Shown piece after piece: positions 10,874 to 19,240 of a stretch of DNA of 64,000 nt. Position numbers and translations under genes: made by a program. Numbering within the stretch: position 1 is the first letter of the stretch; each line of letters begins with the position of its first letter. The stretch spans positions 62,001-126,000 of the forward strand of contig JAFWEX010000022.1 in NCBI GenBank assembly GCA_017512705.1, in the 5' to 3' direction. The notes under the pieces were generated by a model. That model saw nothing but the letters and a program-made list of their open reading frames with translations. It did no database searches and was not told the origin of the DNA. The DNA comes from Paenibacillus sp. GTDB taxonomy: Bacteria > Bacillota > Bacilli > Paenibacillales > Paenibacillaceae.

Positions 10874-11992
10874 GTGGCTGAAAAACGTGATTATTATGAG
10901 GTGCTCGGCGTAAGCAAAAATGCGAGCGACGAGGAGATCAAAAAGGCATACCGTAAGCTGGCTCGTCAGTATCACCCTGACGTGAACAAAGCAGCGGATG
11001 CGGAGTCTAAATTTAAGGAAGTAAAGGAAGCTTATGATGTCGTAAGTGACAGCCAGAAGCGTGCTCAGTATGACCAATACGGTCACATTGATCCAAACCA
11101 GGGTGGATTCGGTGGTGGAGACTTCGGTGGCGGTGGATTTGGCGACATCTTCGATATGTTCTTTGGTGGTGGCGGTGGACGTCGTGACCCGAATGCTCCG
11201 CAACGGGGAAATGACTTACAGTACACCATGACCATTGAGTTTAAAGAAGCTGTATTTGGCAAAGAAACGGATATTACGATTCCCCGTACTGAAAGTTGTG
11301 ATACTTGTCACGGTTCAGGAGCCAAGCCTGGAACGAAGCCTGATACGTGTACAGTCTGCCACGGTAGTGGGCAACAGGAGGTGGTTCAAAATACACCGTT
11401 CGGTCGTATGGTGAATCGTCGTGCTTGCTCGAATTGTAGTGGTACTGGCCAGATTATTAAGGAAAAATGTACAACGTGCAGCGGCAATGGTAAAGTTCGC
11501 AAACAGCGTAAAATCCATGTTCGTATTCCTGCAGGTGTAGATGACGGTGCACAGCTGCGTATGACAGGCGAGGGTGAAGGTGGTCTTCGTGGTGGTCCGG
11601 CAGGGGACTTGTACATTGTTATTCGTGTGAAGTCTCACGACTTCTTTGAACGCGAAGGCGATGACATCTACTGTGAAATTCCACTTACGTTTGCACAAGC
11701 GGCATTGGGGGATGAGATTGAGATCCCCACACTGACCGAAAAAGTGAAATTGAAAATTCCAGCAGGCACACAGACTGGAACGTACTTCCGCCTCAAAGGA
11801 AAAGGCGTGCCGCGCTTGCGGGGCATGGGCCAAGGAGATCAGCATGTAAAAGTGGTTGTCGTGACACCTAGCAAGTTAAGTGATGAGCAGAAGGAACTTC
11901 TTCGTCAATTTGCTGCGTTGGATGGCGAACAAACACATGAGCATGAGCAATCCTTCTTTGATCGAGTAAAACGTGCCTTTCGTGGCGACTGA
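10874..11992 (+). CDS. dnaJ: Chaperone protein DnaJ (Hsp40)
   Basis: DnaJ delivers substrates to DnaK and stimulates its ATPase. The J domain (residues about 5-70) has the HPD motif in QYHPDVNK. A Gly/Phe-rich segment follows ([15 protein letters not shown]). Four zinc-binding repeats are present: [24 protein letters not shown] and CTTCSGNG. The C-terminal substrate-binding domains complete the 372 residues, a standard type I DnaJ. The start is GTG 10874, 7 nt after GGGGG in GGGGGTGGAGGA. Last gene of the CIRCE operon. Confidence 0.98.
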   Translation: MAEKRDYYEVLGVSKNASDEEIKKAYRKLARQYHPDVNKAADAESKFKEVKEAYDVVSDSQKRAQYDQYGHIDPNQGGFGGGDFGGGGFGDIFDMFFGGGGGRRDPNAPQRGNDLQYTMTIEFKEAVFGKETDITIPRTESCDTCHGSGAKPGTKPDTCTVCHGSGQQEVVQNTPFGRMVNRRACSNCSGTGQIIKEKCTTCSGNGKVRKQRKIHVRIPAGVDDGAQLRMTGEGEGGLRGGPAGDLYIVIRVKSHDFFEREGDDIYCEIPLTFAQAALGDEIEIPTLTEKVKLKIPAGTQTGTYFRLKGKGVPRLRGMGQGDQHVKVVVVTPSKLSDEQKELLRQFAALDGEQTHEHEQSFFDRVKRAFRGD

Positions 11993-12008
11993 TTATAAAA
12001 AGAGTAAT

Positions 12009-12042
12009 GACACCTTTCGATGAATCGAGGGTGTCTTTTTTT
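12009..12042 (+). terminator. Terminator of the hrcA-dnaJ operon
   Basis: GACACC (12009-12014) pairs with GGTGTC (12030-12035), with an inner TCGA/TCGA pairing, followed by a T-run to 12042. Confidence 0.85.
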
Positions 12043-12177
12043 ATGTAAATTGATTGTACGGATGCAACGAGATTGGGGGATTCGGTATATTTTGGACTCT
12101 GTTGCGGAAAGATAGCATGGCGAGAACGATATATTAAACAGATGTACTGTGAGAGAACGAAGGAAGCAGGTGAACAA

Positions 12178-12546
12178 GTGACGGAGAAAAATATTTTGGC
12201 CTATTTTCATAGCCCAGAGCAGGCACAGGGAGCGGTCAAAAAATTGGAGGCGCTACGTGTGGAGGATATATCCATTAATCGTTTCAGCCGTTATGCGGGT
12301 GTAGGGCCGAGTGGAGCCTCTTACAGACCAGGCGTTTCTGGCAGTTACTCATCATGGGTACCTGATGCGATGCAGACGAATGCCAGCTCAGGGATTATGG
12401 CTGCAGCGGACCCTACCGCAAGCGGAATGAGTGATGGCGGACAAGGTGGCCCTACGGGCCGGGACATACTATTGACAGTGGTTGTAGATGAATCGGTACA
12501 TCACCGGGCAATGTCCATTATTGAACAAGCCGGTGGAATGATCTAA
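12178..12546 (+). CDS. Small uncharacterised protein, paralogue of the 12750 gene
   Basis: I do not recognise a named family. The 122-residue product starts with an amphipathic block (ILAYFHSPEQAQGAVKKLEA), has a Gly/Ser/Ala-rich low-complexity middle (about residues 45-95), and ends with a predicted beta-alpha block (ILLTVVVDESVHHRAMSIIE, then QAGGMI). The start is taken as GTG 12178, with GCAGGTG just upstream; an in-frame ATG at 12073 would add 35 residues unlike the rest and lies only 31 bp past the dnaJ terminator. Its N- and C-terminal blocks resemble those of the gene at 12750, so the two look like diverged duplicates. Confidence 0.7.
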   Translation: MTEKNILAYFHSPEQAQGAVKKLEALRVEDISINRFSRYAGVGPSGASYRPGVSGSYSSWVPDAMQTNASSGIMAAADPTASGMSDGGQGGPTGRDILLTVVVDESVHHRAMSIIEQAGGMI

Positions 12547-12577
12547 TTTCGAGGTAGCCAAAGGGAGGAAGAGCAAG

Positions 12578-12757
12578 ATGGGAAATCGACAACGACCAGG
12601 TGAAATTTTAACGAAAACAGAAAAAATGAAACAATTGCAATCTGCGAAAAATGAGGATGTGGAGTTCAGCGCTGAGATGGCAGATCACGAGGATATCGAA
12701 GCATTGCGCCGTGGTGAGGCAGCCGATCGGCGTCAGGCGCGGGAAATTCATGACTGA
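12578..12757 (+). CDS. Small YfhD-like protein
   Basis: A 59-residue hydrophilic protein starting MGNRQRPGEILTKTEKMKQL. Its second half, VEFSAEMADHEDIEALRRG followed by EAADRRQAR, resembles the C-terminal half of the Bacillus YfhD family of short, charged proteins of unknown function. The ATG at 12578 has a good AAGGGAGGAAG ribosome binding site. Its stop codon overlaps the start of the next gene (ATG at 12750), suggesting translational coupling. The family assignment rests on remembered motif likeness. Confidence 0.75.
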   Translation: MGNRQRPGEILTKTEKMKQLQSAKNEDVEFSAEMADHEDIEALRRGEAADRRQAREIHD

Positions 12758-13145
12758 AGATCGCTCGGCGGTCACATTGGAAGCTATATTCTCAAGTTGG
12801 TCTGAAGCAGAATCTGCACGTAGAGCACTTGAGCTTCTGTATTCCAACCAGCTAAATATTAAAAGTATATGTGAACATACAGGGGGGTCTGAACCCGTTT
12901 TTAACCCAGACGATCAGTCACCTACAGCGATGGTTGGCGGCTTCAGCGGTGAGTTGAATGTGCTGGCTCTCATTAGCGAGGAGACTGAGATACTATCGGA
13001 AGGACAGGTCTACGACGACCTGCCAGAAGAGCCAGCTCAGAGCATGAAGCCCAAGCAGGGCGTGTTGCTGACGGTATCCGTCTCCCAGAATGCATTGCCA
13101 CAGGCCGCTGAGATCATTACTCGAAACGGCGGACGATTCTGTTAG
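12750..13145 (+). CDS. Small uncharacterised protein, paralogue of the 12178 gene
   Basis: The 131-residue product is not in a family I can name. It has an N-terminal block LEAIFSSWSEAESARRALEL, an acidic middle, and a C-terminal block GVLLTVSVSQNALPQAAEII that ends TRNGGRF. These blocks match, in order and spacing, ILAYFHSPEQAQGAVKKLEA and ILLTVVVDESVHHRAMSIIE in the gene at 12178. The ATG at 12750 overlaps the preceding stop by 8 bp and has no strong ribosome binding site, so translation is probably coupled to the YfhD-like gene. An earlier in-frame start at 12651 would lie wholly inside that gene and is disfavoured. Confidence 0.72.
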   Translation: MTEDRSAVTLEAIFSSWSEAESARRALELLYSNQLNIKSICEHTGGSEPVFNPDDQSPTAMVGGFSGELNVLALISEETEILSEGQVYDDLPEEPAQSMKPKQGVLLTVSVSQNALPQAAEIITRNGGRFC

Positions 13146-13185
13146 TTTTGTTTATAAGCAAGATTCACCAGATACGAAAGATAAG

Positions 13186-13231
13186 ACAGGATATTCGAGC
13201 AGCTGGACTGCGGATATCCTGTTTTGTTTTC
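13186..13231 (+). terminator. Terminator after the small-gene cluster
   Basis: ACAGGATAT (13186-13194) pairs with ATATCCTGT (13214-13222), followed by the T-rich tract TTTTGTTTTC. It ends the 12178-13145 gene group before prmA. Confidence 0.8.
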
Positions 13232-13314
13232 TTTTAAGGCTATGCTTTGTGCTCTAGCTTGCTTGTGTAGTACAATAGTTGGGATGTTCCAATAATGAGG
13301 AGGCAAAACCACGT

Positions 13315-14280
13315 ATGTTATGGCATGAACTAACAATACATACCACAGAAGAAGCTGTGGAGATGATTTCGAATTTTTTGCATGAAGCGGGAGCTGGAGG
13401 AGTATCGATTGAAGAATCCGGCACTTTAAATAAAAAAAGGGATACAACTTATGGCGAGTTATATGATGTTCCCCTGAATGACATTCCCGAGGGTTGTGCG
13501 GTGATCAAAGGTTATTTCTCCGAAGGGACGGACATGACTGCATTGCAGGCAGAGGTGAATCCAAGAATTGAGGAACTGTCCGAGTTCGGTATTGATGCTG
13601 GAGAGATTCGGTATGAGACGCGTACAGTGGATGAAAATGATTGGGCAACAGCTTGGAAGCAATATTTCAAGCCGGTGCGTATATCGGATCGTCTGACAAT
13701 TAAGCCAACTTGGGAGGAATATACACCTGAGAGCGCGGATGAGAAAATTATTGAGCTGGATCCGGGGATGGCCTTTGGTACAGGGACACATCCAACGACA
13801 ACGCTCTGTCTGCGTACACTGGAACGCGTCATTCAGGGCGGCGAAGAAATTATCGACGTGGGTACGGGGTCTGGTATTTTGGCGATTGGGGCGGTTCATC
13901 TGGGCGCAAAGCACGTGCTCGCACTGGATCTTGATCCGGTAGCTGTTACAAGTGCCATGGAAAATGTAGAACTGAACAACATGCAGAAGGAGATTACCGT
14001 TAAGGAGAGTGACCTCTTATCTGTTCTGGGAAGTCAGGACCCTGCCTTGGGCGTAAAACTTCCTGTCAAAATTATCGTTGCTAATATTTTGGCTGAAATT
14101 ATTTTACTGTTCGTCGATGATGTGTATAACGCACTGGAGTCTGACGGGATTTATATCGTTTCGGGTATATGGAAAAATAAAGAGCAGGTTGTACATGATG
14201 CTCTTGTATCCGCTGGATTTGAAGTGCGGGCGATTGAGCGTGAAGAGGACTGGCTAGCATTTGAAGCCAGAAAGAGGTAA
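13315..14280 (+). CDS. prmA: Ribosomal protein L11 methyltransferase
   Basis: PrmA trimethylates ribosomal protein L11 using S-adenosylmethionine. The 321-residue product has an N-terminal L11-recognition domain and a class I methyltransferase domain. SAM-binding motif I is DVGTGSGILAIGA, preceded by the PrmA-specific LDPGMAFGTGTHPTTTLCL; NILAEII corresponds to the catalytic-site strand. The start is ATG 13315, 8-10 nt after GAGGAGG; an in-frame ATG at 13279 lacks a ribosome binding site. Synteny (dnaJ, prmA, rsmE, mtaB) matches B. subtilis yqeT. Confidence 0.96.
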   Translation: MLWHELTIHTTEEAVEMISNFLHEAGAGGVSIEESGTLNKKRDTTYGELYDVPLNDIPEGCAVIKGYFSEGTDMTALQAEVNPRIEELSEFGIDAGEIRYETRTVDENDWATAWKQYFKPVRISDRLTIKPTWEEYTPESADEKIIELDPGMAFGTGTHPTTTLCLRTLERVIQGGEEIIDVGTGSGILAIGAVHLGAKHVLALDLDPVAVTSAMENVELNNMQKEITVKESDLLSVLGSQDPALGVKLPVKIIVANILAEIILLFVDDVYNALESDGIYIVSGIWKNKEQVVHDALVSAGFEVRAIEREEDWLAFEARKR

Positions 14281-14283
14281 GCG

Positions 14284-14967
14284 ATGGATTTTTTAGATCG
14301 GATATTCCGTCTTCCACTCGAACAACTGCCGTTTTTCCTCGTAACCATTTTGATCGCATTTACGGTTCATGAATTTGCGCATGCGTATTTCGCTAACAAG
14401 TTCGGTGATCCAACAGCGAAGCTGCTTGGGCGGGTCACGTTAAATCCGGTTGCGCACTTTGACCTGCTGGGCGTACTACTGCTCGTGATCGCAGGCTTTG
14501 GATGGGCACGGCCTGTTCCCGTGAATCGCAGCAATTTTGATAAACCCAGATTAATGGGAACGATCGTTTCTGTCGTAGGTCCACTGAGTAATCTGCTGCT
14601 GGCCATCATCGGTGCAATCATCTATGGAATACTGTTTGGATCAGGGGTATTGGGAAACATTGAGAATGAACGAGTTGTTACAGCTCTGATGACGTTCTTA
14701 CCGATGTTCAGCATAACGAACTTCTTTTTGTTTATGTTCAATCTCATTCCGCTTCCACCATTGGATGGTTATCGTATTCTTGAAGATGTGTTACCGCCTT
14801 CGACCAGTCGCAAGCTGCAGGGGGTGGAGCACTGGTCGATCTTTGTATTCCTGTTGATTCTGGTTATCCCGCCACTGCAGGCTGTTACCATTCAACCGTT
14901 ATACTTGTTTGCAAATCAAATGTACATGGATTTAGCTGGTCTGGTGATTGACTTATACCGATCATGA
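14284..14967 (+). CDS. Site-2 protease family membrane metalloprotease (M50)
   Basis: This 227-residue integral membrane protein has the zinc-metalloprotease motif HEFAHAY (HExxH, about residues 23-29) in an early membrane helix. The second zinc-ligand motif is the FNLIPLPPLDG segment at about residues 150-160. Four to six hydrophobic segments are visible. Such compact M50 proteins are of the YwhC type, not RseP or SpoIVFB; the substrate is unknown. It starts 3 bp after the prmA stop, with AGAGG inside the end of prmA as ribosome binding site, so the two are cotranscribed. It is an addition relative to the B. subtilis prmA-rsmE order. Confidence 0.88.
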   Translation: MDFLDRIFRLPLEQLPFFLVTILIAFTVHEFAHAYFANKFGDPTAKLLGRVTLNPVAHFDLLGVLLLVIAGFGWARPVPVNRSNFDKPRLMGTIVSVVGPLSNLLLAIIGAIIYGILFGSGVLGNIENERVVTALMTFLPMFSITNFFLFMFNLIPLPPLDGYRILEDVLPPSTSRKLQGVEHWSIFVFLLILVIPPLQAVTIQPLYLFANQMYMDLAGLVIDLYRS

Positions 14968-15102
14968 TCATCTGGCAATTGGAGTATAAAGCTGGTCAGA
15001 AGCACATAAAAGTTGTATGATCATCTGTGGCGACTGGATTCTCGCCTGCCCTTATGCAAGGAGAATTCCAGTCATAACAGGAAAGAATGGGTGGACAGAC
15101 AT

Positions 15103-15867
15103 ATGCAGCGATATTTTATATCTGCAGAACAGTTCAGTGAACATGATGTTCTTATTACCGGGGATGACGCCCGTCATATTGGTAAAGTCATGCGCGGCAA
15201 GCCTGGAGACAAGCTGATTGTCAGCGACGGAAGCTCCAGGGAAGCGCTGGTTGCCATAGAGAGTATTGAAACAGGCGAAGTGAGAGCTGCGATTCTGGAA
15301 CCGCTGGTTATGGATCATGAAGCAAAATGGAATGTAACCGTGGCACAAAGTTTGCCTAAGGGTGACAAGATGGAGACGGTGATCCAGCGGTGTACGGAAA
15401 TTGGTGCCGTATCGTTTGTACCTTTTTTATCTGAACGTACGATTGTACAGTACGATGCCAAGAAAGAAAGCAAACGTTTGGAGCGCTGGCGCAAGATTGC
15501 CAAGGAAGCTGCAGAGCAGAGTCATCGTAACCGCATTCCTCATGTTGAGCAGCCGCTTTCCTGGAAAGGGCTGTTATCTTCTTTTGGGGACTATGATCTG
15601 GTATGTTATTGTTATGAAAAAGAGGATGGCAAGCAGCTTGGAGATGTTCTTAAGCCGTTTGCGAAACAACATGCTCCTGACACAGGAGCAAAAGTGTTGA
15701 TTGTTGTTGGGCCTGAGGGCGGATTTTCCGAGAAGGAAACGGCTCAGGCAGATGAAGCAGGGGCAGTATCCGTAGGACTGGGCAAGCGTATTTTGCGAGC
15801 CGAGACAGCTGGTATGGCTGCATTGACTTGTGTTTTATATGAATCCGGAGAAATGGGGGGAATGTAA
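15103..15867 (+). CDS. rsmE: 16S rRNA m3U1498 methyltransferase
   Basis: RsmE methylates N3 of U1498 in 16S rRNA. The 254-residue product shows a PUA-like N-terminal domain (ITGDDARHIGKVMRGKPGD) and a SPOUT-knot C-terminus with VGPEGGFSEKE and LGKRILRAETAGMAAL. The start ATG 15103 gives the usual N-terminus MQRYFIS. A GTG at 15091 has AGGAAAG upstream and is a possible alternative adding four residues. It lies 2 bp before mtaB and is presumably cotranscribed with it. Confidence 0.95.
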   Translation: MQRYFISAEQFSEHDVLITGDDARHIGKVMRGKPGDKLIVSDGSSREALVAIESIETGEVRAAILEPLVMDHEAKWNVTVAQSLPKGDKMETVIQRCTEIGAVSFVPFLSERTIVQYDAKKESKRLERWRKIAKEAAEQSHRNRIPHVEQPLSWKGLLSSFGDYDLVCYCYEKEDGKQLGDVLKPFAKQHAPDTGAKVLIVVGPEGGFSEKETAQADEAGAVSVGLGKRILRAETAGMAALTCVLYESGEMGGM

Positions 15868-15869
15868 TT

Positions 15870-17216
15870 ATGCCATCCGTGGCGTTTTACACCTTGGGCT
15901 GCAAAGTTAACTTTTATGATACAGAGGCCATCTGGCAATTATTCAAAAACGAAGGATACGAACAGGTAGACTTCGATGAACAGACAGCGGATGTGTATTT
16001 AATTAATACGTGTACCGTAACGAATACAGGTGATAAAAAGAGCCGACAAATCATCCGTCGTGCCATTCGTCGCAATCCGGATGCCATTGTTGCGGTAACT
16101 GGATGTTATGCACAGACATCTCCAGCGGAGATACTGGACATTCCTGGCGTTGACCTGGTCATCGGAACCCAGGATCGAGATAAAATTTTGCCATACGTCA
16201 AAGAAATTCAGGAATCCCGTCAACCGGTTAATGCGGTGCGTAACATTATGAAAACTCGTGTATTTGAAGAGATGGATGTACCGGATTTCGCAGATCGTAC
16301 ACGTGCCTTCCTCAAAATTCAGGATGGTTGCAACAACTTCTGTACGTTCTGCATCATTCCTTGGTCCCGTGGTCTATCTCGCAGTCGTGAGGCCAACAGC
16401 ATCGTTCAGCAAGCACATCAACTGGTACAAGCGGGTTACAAAGAGATCGTCCTGACAGGGATTCATACAGGCGGGTATGGGGATGACATGGAAAACTATG
16501 ATCTGACCGACTTGCTGTGGGATCTGGACAAAGTGGAAGGTCTGGAGCGCATCCGGATCAGCTCGATTGAAGCAAGCCAGATTGATGACCGGATGTTGGA
16601 CGTCATTAAACGTTCAGACAAGCTTGTTCGTCATTTCCACATTCCGCTCCAAGCAGGAGATGACACGGTGCTGAAACGGATGCGCCGCAAATACACAACC
16701 GAAGAGTTCTTCAACAAAATGTTGCGTATTCGTGAGGCGATGCCGGATGTGGCGATTACTACGGATGTGATCGTTGGATTCCCGGGCGAAACCGATGAGA
16801 TGTATCGGAACGGCTATGAGTTGATGCGTAAAATTGGCTTCTCGGAAATGCACGTATTCCCTTATTCCAAACGGACAGGTACCCCGGCAGCGCGTATGGA
16901 AGATCAAGTGGATGATGAAGTCAAAAATGCACGCGTACATGAACTGATTGAGCTGTCTGAACAAATGCAGCTGGAGTATGCTCAGAAATTTGTTGGACAG
17001 GTATTGGACGTTATTCCTGAAGGTGAAGCGAAAGGCCGCGAAGGCAGTGGCAAGCTGCATGGTTACAGTGATAACTACATCCAACTTGTGTTCGACGGAA
17101 CACCAGACATGATAGGTAAAGTGTGCCGCGTGAAGTTGACGGAAGCAGGTGCCAATGAAAGCCAAGGCACGCTGGTTCGTGTAATGGAAGAGAATTTGAA
17201 GTCTGCCGCGATGTAA
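15870..17216 (+). CDS. mtaB: tRNA t6A37 methylthiotransferase
   Basis: MtaB (YqeV) converts t6A37 to ms2t6A37 in tRNA. It is a radical SAM methylthiotransferase with two 4Fe-4S clusters. The 448-residue protein shows an N-terminal domain with cysteines in TLGCKVN, INTCTVT and TGCYAQ, a radical SAM motif CNNFCTFC, and a C-terminal TRAM domain. Length is normal. ATG 15870 lies 2 bp after the rsmE stop, with GGGGGG just upstream. Confidence 0.96.
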   Translation: MPSVAFYTLGCKVNFYDTEAIWQLFKNEGYEQVDFDEQTADVYLINTCTVTNTGDKKSRQIIRRAIRRNPDAIVAVTGCYAQTSPAEILDIPGVDLVIGTQDRDKILPYVKEIQESRQPVNAVRNIMKTRVFEEMDVPDFADRTRAFLKIQDGCNNFCTFCIIPWSRGLSRSREANSIVQQAHQLVQAGYKEIVLTGIHTGGYGDDMENYDLTDLLWDLDKVEGLERIRISSIEASQIDDRMLDVIKRSDKLVRHFHIPLQAGDDTVLKRMRRKYTTEEFFNKMLRIREAMPDVAITTDVIVGFPGETDEMYRNGYELMRKIGFSEMHVFPYSKRTGTPAARMEDQVDDEVKNARVHELIELSEQMQLEYAQKFVGQVLDVIPEGEAKGREGSGKLHGYSDNYIQLVFDGTPDMIGKVCRVKLTEAGANESQGTLVRVMEENLKSAAM

Positions 17217-17232
17217 TCAAGGCATTATGAAC

Positions 17233-17279
17233 AAGGACATCATTTCCTTGGGGAAGTTACCCGAGGAGATGAGGTCCTT
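17233..17279 (+). other. Long hairpin between mtaB and the NUDIX gene
   Basis: A 15-nt arm at 17233-17247 (starting AAGGACATCAT) pairs, with three non-Watson-Crick positions, with 17265-17279 (ending GAGGTCCTT). The loop contains a small GGG/CCC helix. The following T-run is short and interrupted, so it may be a weak terminator or a transcript-stabilising structure. Confidence 0.45.
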
Positions 17280-17321
17280 CTTTGCCAAAAAAGCTAATTC
17301 AATGGGATGGGGGAGATCAGT

Positions 17322-17756
17322 ATGAACAAAAAAGAAATTTCAGCAGGTGGGGTTGTCTATAGAACGGGAGAAGACGGCCAACTTCAAATTCAGCTCATTG
17401 TGGATCGGTATGGGAAAACGACACTTGCCAAAGGTAAAATGGAAGAAGGAGAAACCATCGAGCAGACGGCACTCCGTGAAATTTTAGAAGAAACAGGTAT
17501 GGTGGGTCGTATTGTGGAGCCGATCGATATCATCGCTTATACGTATGAACATGCCGAATTTGGTCCAGTGGACAAGGAAGTGCATTATTACCTTGTGGAA
17601 GCACAAAGTGGTGACTTGCAGCCTCAGATTGAAGAGATCAAGGGTGTAGACTGGTATGCTCCTGAAGAGGCATGGGCCAAACAACAGCAGAACGGGTACG
17701 ATAACAACGATAACATTCTGCGGGGTGGCTTGAACAAATTAGGCATCAACGTGTAA
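17322..17756 (+). CDS. NUDIX hydrolase
   Basis: The 144-residue protein carries a complete NUDIX box (G-x5-E-x7-REUxEExGU) in GKMEEGETIEQTALREILEE followed by TGMV, which binds divalent metal for nucleoside-diphosphate-X hydrolysis. The substrate cannot be assigned; the short length and lack of extra domains resemble Ap4A-type or general house-cleaning hydrolases. ATG 17322 follows GGGGGAGA; an in-frame ATG at 17307 would overlap that site. Confidence 0.88.
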   Translation: MNKKEISAGGVVYRTGEDGQLQIQLIVDRYGKTTLAKGKMEEGETIEQTALREILEETGMVGRIVEPIDIIAYTYEHAEFGPVDKEVHYYLVEAQSGDLQPQIEEIKGVDWYAPEEAWAKQQQNGYDNNDNILRGGLNKLGINV

Positions 17757-17838
17757 AACAGCACGAAGTTACATTTGAATGATTCTATGTCTGTCTCCCC
17801 TTTTCGATGCCGTTATGCGGCATTATCACTACAACCTA

Positions 17839-18837
17839 TCAAACGACGGGTGTCTTGGCCGATGAGGTGTGAACAGGAGGCTTATGCCAGATGGGCAGGT
17901 AACAGAACGGTAGGGCCAGTAATGAACTGATGATGTTAAAAAGGGTCTGGGCATGCGCAATCTGTGCCCCGTTGTCCGCTGACAGCCAGGCCGACGCTGC
18001 ATGCAGCTGGCCGATCAGCGGCATAAATAGCAGAGCTCCCGCAATGTTAAGCACAACATGGGAGGCTGCTACAAACTTGCCTGCGGAGGCTCCGCCCGCG
18101 GCTGCAATAACTGCGGTGATACAGGTCCCCACATTGGACCCGATCACAATAGCGATGCCGATCTCCACAGGCAAGACACCTGTGGCAGCTAGTGTAATCG
18201 CCATGCTGATCACCGCGGCGCTGCTGTGTATCAGGGCAGTCAGGCAGGCGCCGGCAAGGAAGCCCCACCACAGGCTATCCGCAGAACGCTCCAGAAACCA
18301 TTGGAATACGCCCATGCTCCTTAGAGGAATGGCAATAGATTGCATAACCTGAATGCCTGTCATAACTAGAGCGAAGCCTGCTGCTGCAAGAAAGCTGAAT
18401 TGTATAGTGGATAAGCTACGGCGAGTGCGTTCAGGAGCCGCCTGATTGCGTTCACCAAGGACAATGAATATGGCCCAGCCTGTTAGGGACACGAGCAGTA
18501 AGGGGAGTGAAGCTCGCCCAATCTGAAGCCCGATCAGTTCTGTGGTCAGACAGGTTCCAATGTTCGTTCCAAGAATGATGCCGAGTGTTCGGCCATAGGT
18601 GATTAATCGGGCGTTAGCTAGTCCAATCGTGAGCACCGTCACGGCAGTACTGCTTTGTAGCAAGGCGGTGGCACCTGCGCTAAATGCCATCCCCTTCCAC
18701 GGGGCAGAAGTGGCACGGTTCAGCCAGTCGGCTAGCATTGGACCTGCCATACGTTGGAGGGCTGTCTCCATCAGTTTCATCCCGCCAAAAAAGATCATAA
18801 GTCCATATAGCAGAGGTAGAATTACTTCTCTGAACAT
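17839..18837 (-). CDS. Na/Pi cotransporter family protein (YqeW type)
   Basis: This 332-residue membrane protein contains the two inverted Na/Pi-cotransporter repeats. The first has LLQSSTAVTVLTIGLA and GTNIGTCLT; the second has LIHSSAAVISMAITLA and GSNVGTCIT. These QSS/HSS and GTNIGT motifs form the ion and phosphate sites in the NptA/YqeW/SLC34 superfamily. There is no C-terminal PhoU-like domain. I take the start at 18837 (MFREVILPLLYG), with GGAGG 12 nt upstream; an upstream in-frame ATG would add 20 hydrophilic residues. In B. subtilis yqeW also follows mtaB, but here the gene is on the opposite strand. Confidence 0.88.
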   Translation of the reverse strand: MFREVILPLLYGLMIFFGGMKLMETALQRMAGPMLADWLNRATSAPWKGMAFSAGATALLQSSTAVTVLTIGLANARLITYGRTLGIILGTNIGTCLTTELIGLQIGRASLPLLLVSLTGWAIFIVLGERNQAAPERTRRSLSTIQFSFLAAAGFALVMTGIQVMQSIAIPLRSMGVFQWFLERSADSLWWGFLAGACLTALIHSSAAVISMAITLAATGVLPVEIGIAIVIGSNVGTCITAVIAAAGGASAGKFVAASHVVLNIAGALLFMPLIGQLHAASAWLSADNGAQIAHAQTLFNIISSLLALPFCYLPIWHKPPVHTSSAKTPVV

Positions 18838-18920
18838 GATTCCATCATTCCTCCCGTTCAATGCCTTATCACTTATCCTATGTGGAGATAGAGACAAGCA
18901 TGACAGACACAGGGAGAATC

Positions 18921-18971
18921 AAAAAAATCTGAGGACAACAGCGACCATAGGGTCAATTCGTCCCCGGAGCG
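18921..18971 (+). repeat. Intergenic direct repeat, copy 1
   Basis: This 51-nt unit begins AAAAAAATCTG and ends CCCCGGAGCG. It matches copy 2 at 19140-19190 at 45 of 51 positions. Its CAATTCGTCCCC (18954-18965) is also the reverse complement, apart from one extra A, of GGGGACGAAATTG at 19027-19039, so a long-range hairpin can form. Confidence 0.8.
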
Positions 18972-19139
18972 TAAAAACTGCCAGCCCCCAATGCAAAAGA
19001 TACGGTGATTCGGCAAACGTAGCGGAGGGGACGAAATTGAATCCGAAGAAGCGAAGCGTGCGCCTGAAAGCTTTCTGAAAGAAAGCTACATCGGAAGCAT
19101 AGGCTTGTCATCAGATTTTCCCTTTGAAGAAAGGGAATT
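18972..19139. other. Structured intergenic region between the two repeats
   Basis: The 400-bp gap between yqeW and the rlmI-like gene contains no plausible coding frame. Between the repeats are the inverted partner of repeat 1 (19027-19039), a perfect 8-bp hairpin with a 3-nt loop (AGCTTTCT 19069-19076 with AGAAAGCT 19080-19087), and another perfect 8-bp hairpin (TTCCCTTT 19118-19125 with AAAGGGAA 19130-19137). The outer arms of the last hairpin, CAGATTT and AAATCTG, extend it into repeat 2. It looks like a folded repetitive element or non-coding RNA. Confidence 0.55.
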
Positions 19140-19190
19140 AAAAAAATCTGGAGACAACAGCGATCGTAGGATCAATTCGTCCTCGGAGCG
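19140..19190 (+). repeat. Intergenic direct repeat, copy 2
   Basis: Second copy of the 51-nt unit, beginning AAAAAAATCTGG and ending CCTCGGAGCG, 45 of 51 positions identical to copy 1. It includes the palindrome CGATCG. It ends 50 bp before the rlmI-like start codon. Confidence 0.8.
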
Positions 19191-19240
19191 GTCTGCCCAA
19201 ACCTATTTTTTCAATAACTTACGAAAGAAGTGGATCAAAC

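Noticed and set aside
17807-17823. Short hairpin ATGCCG/CGGCAT between the NUDIX gene and yqeW
   Set aside because: Only 6 bp and no T-run in either direction, so it cannot be called a terminator for the convergent genes.
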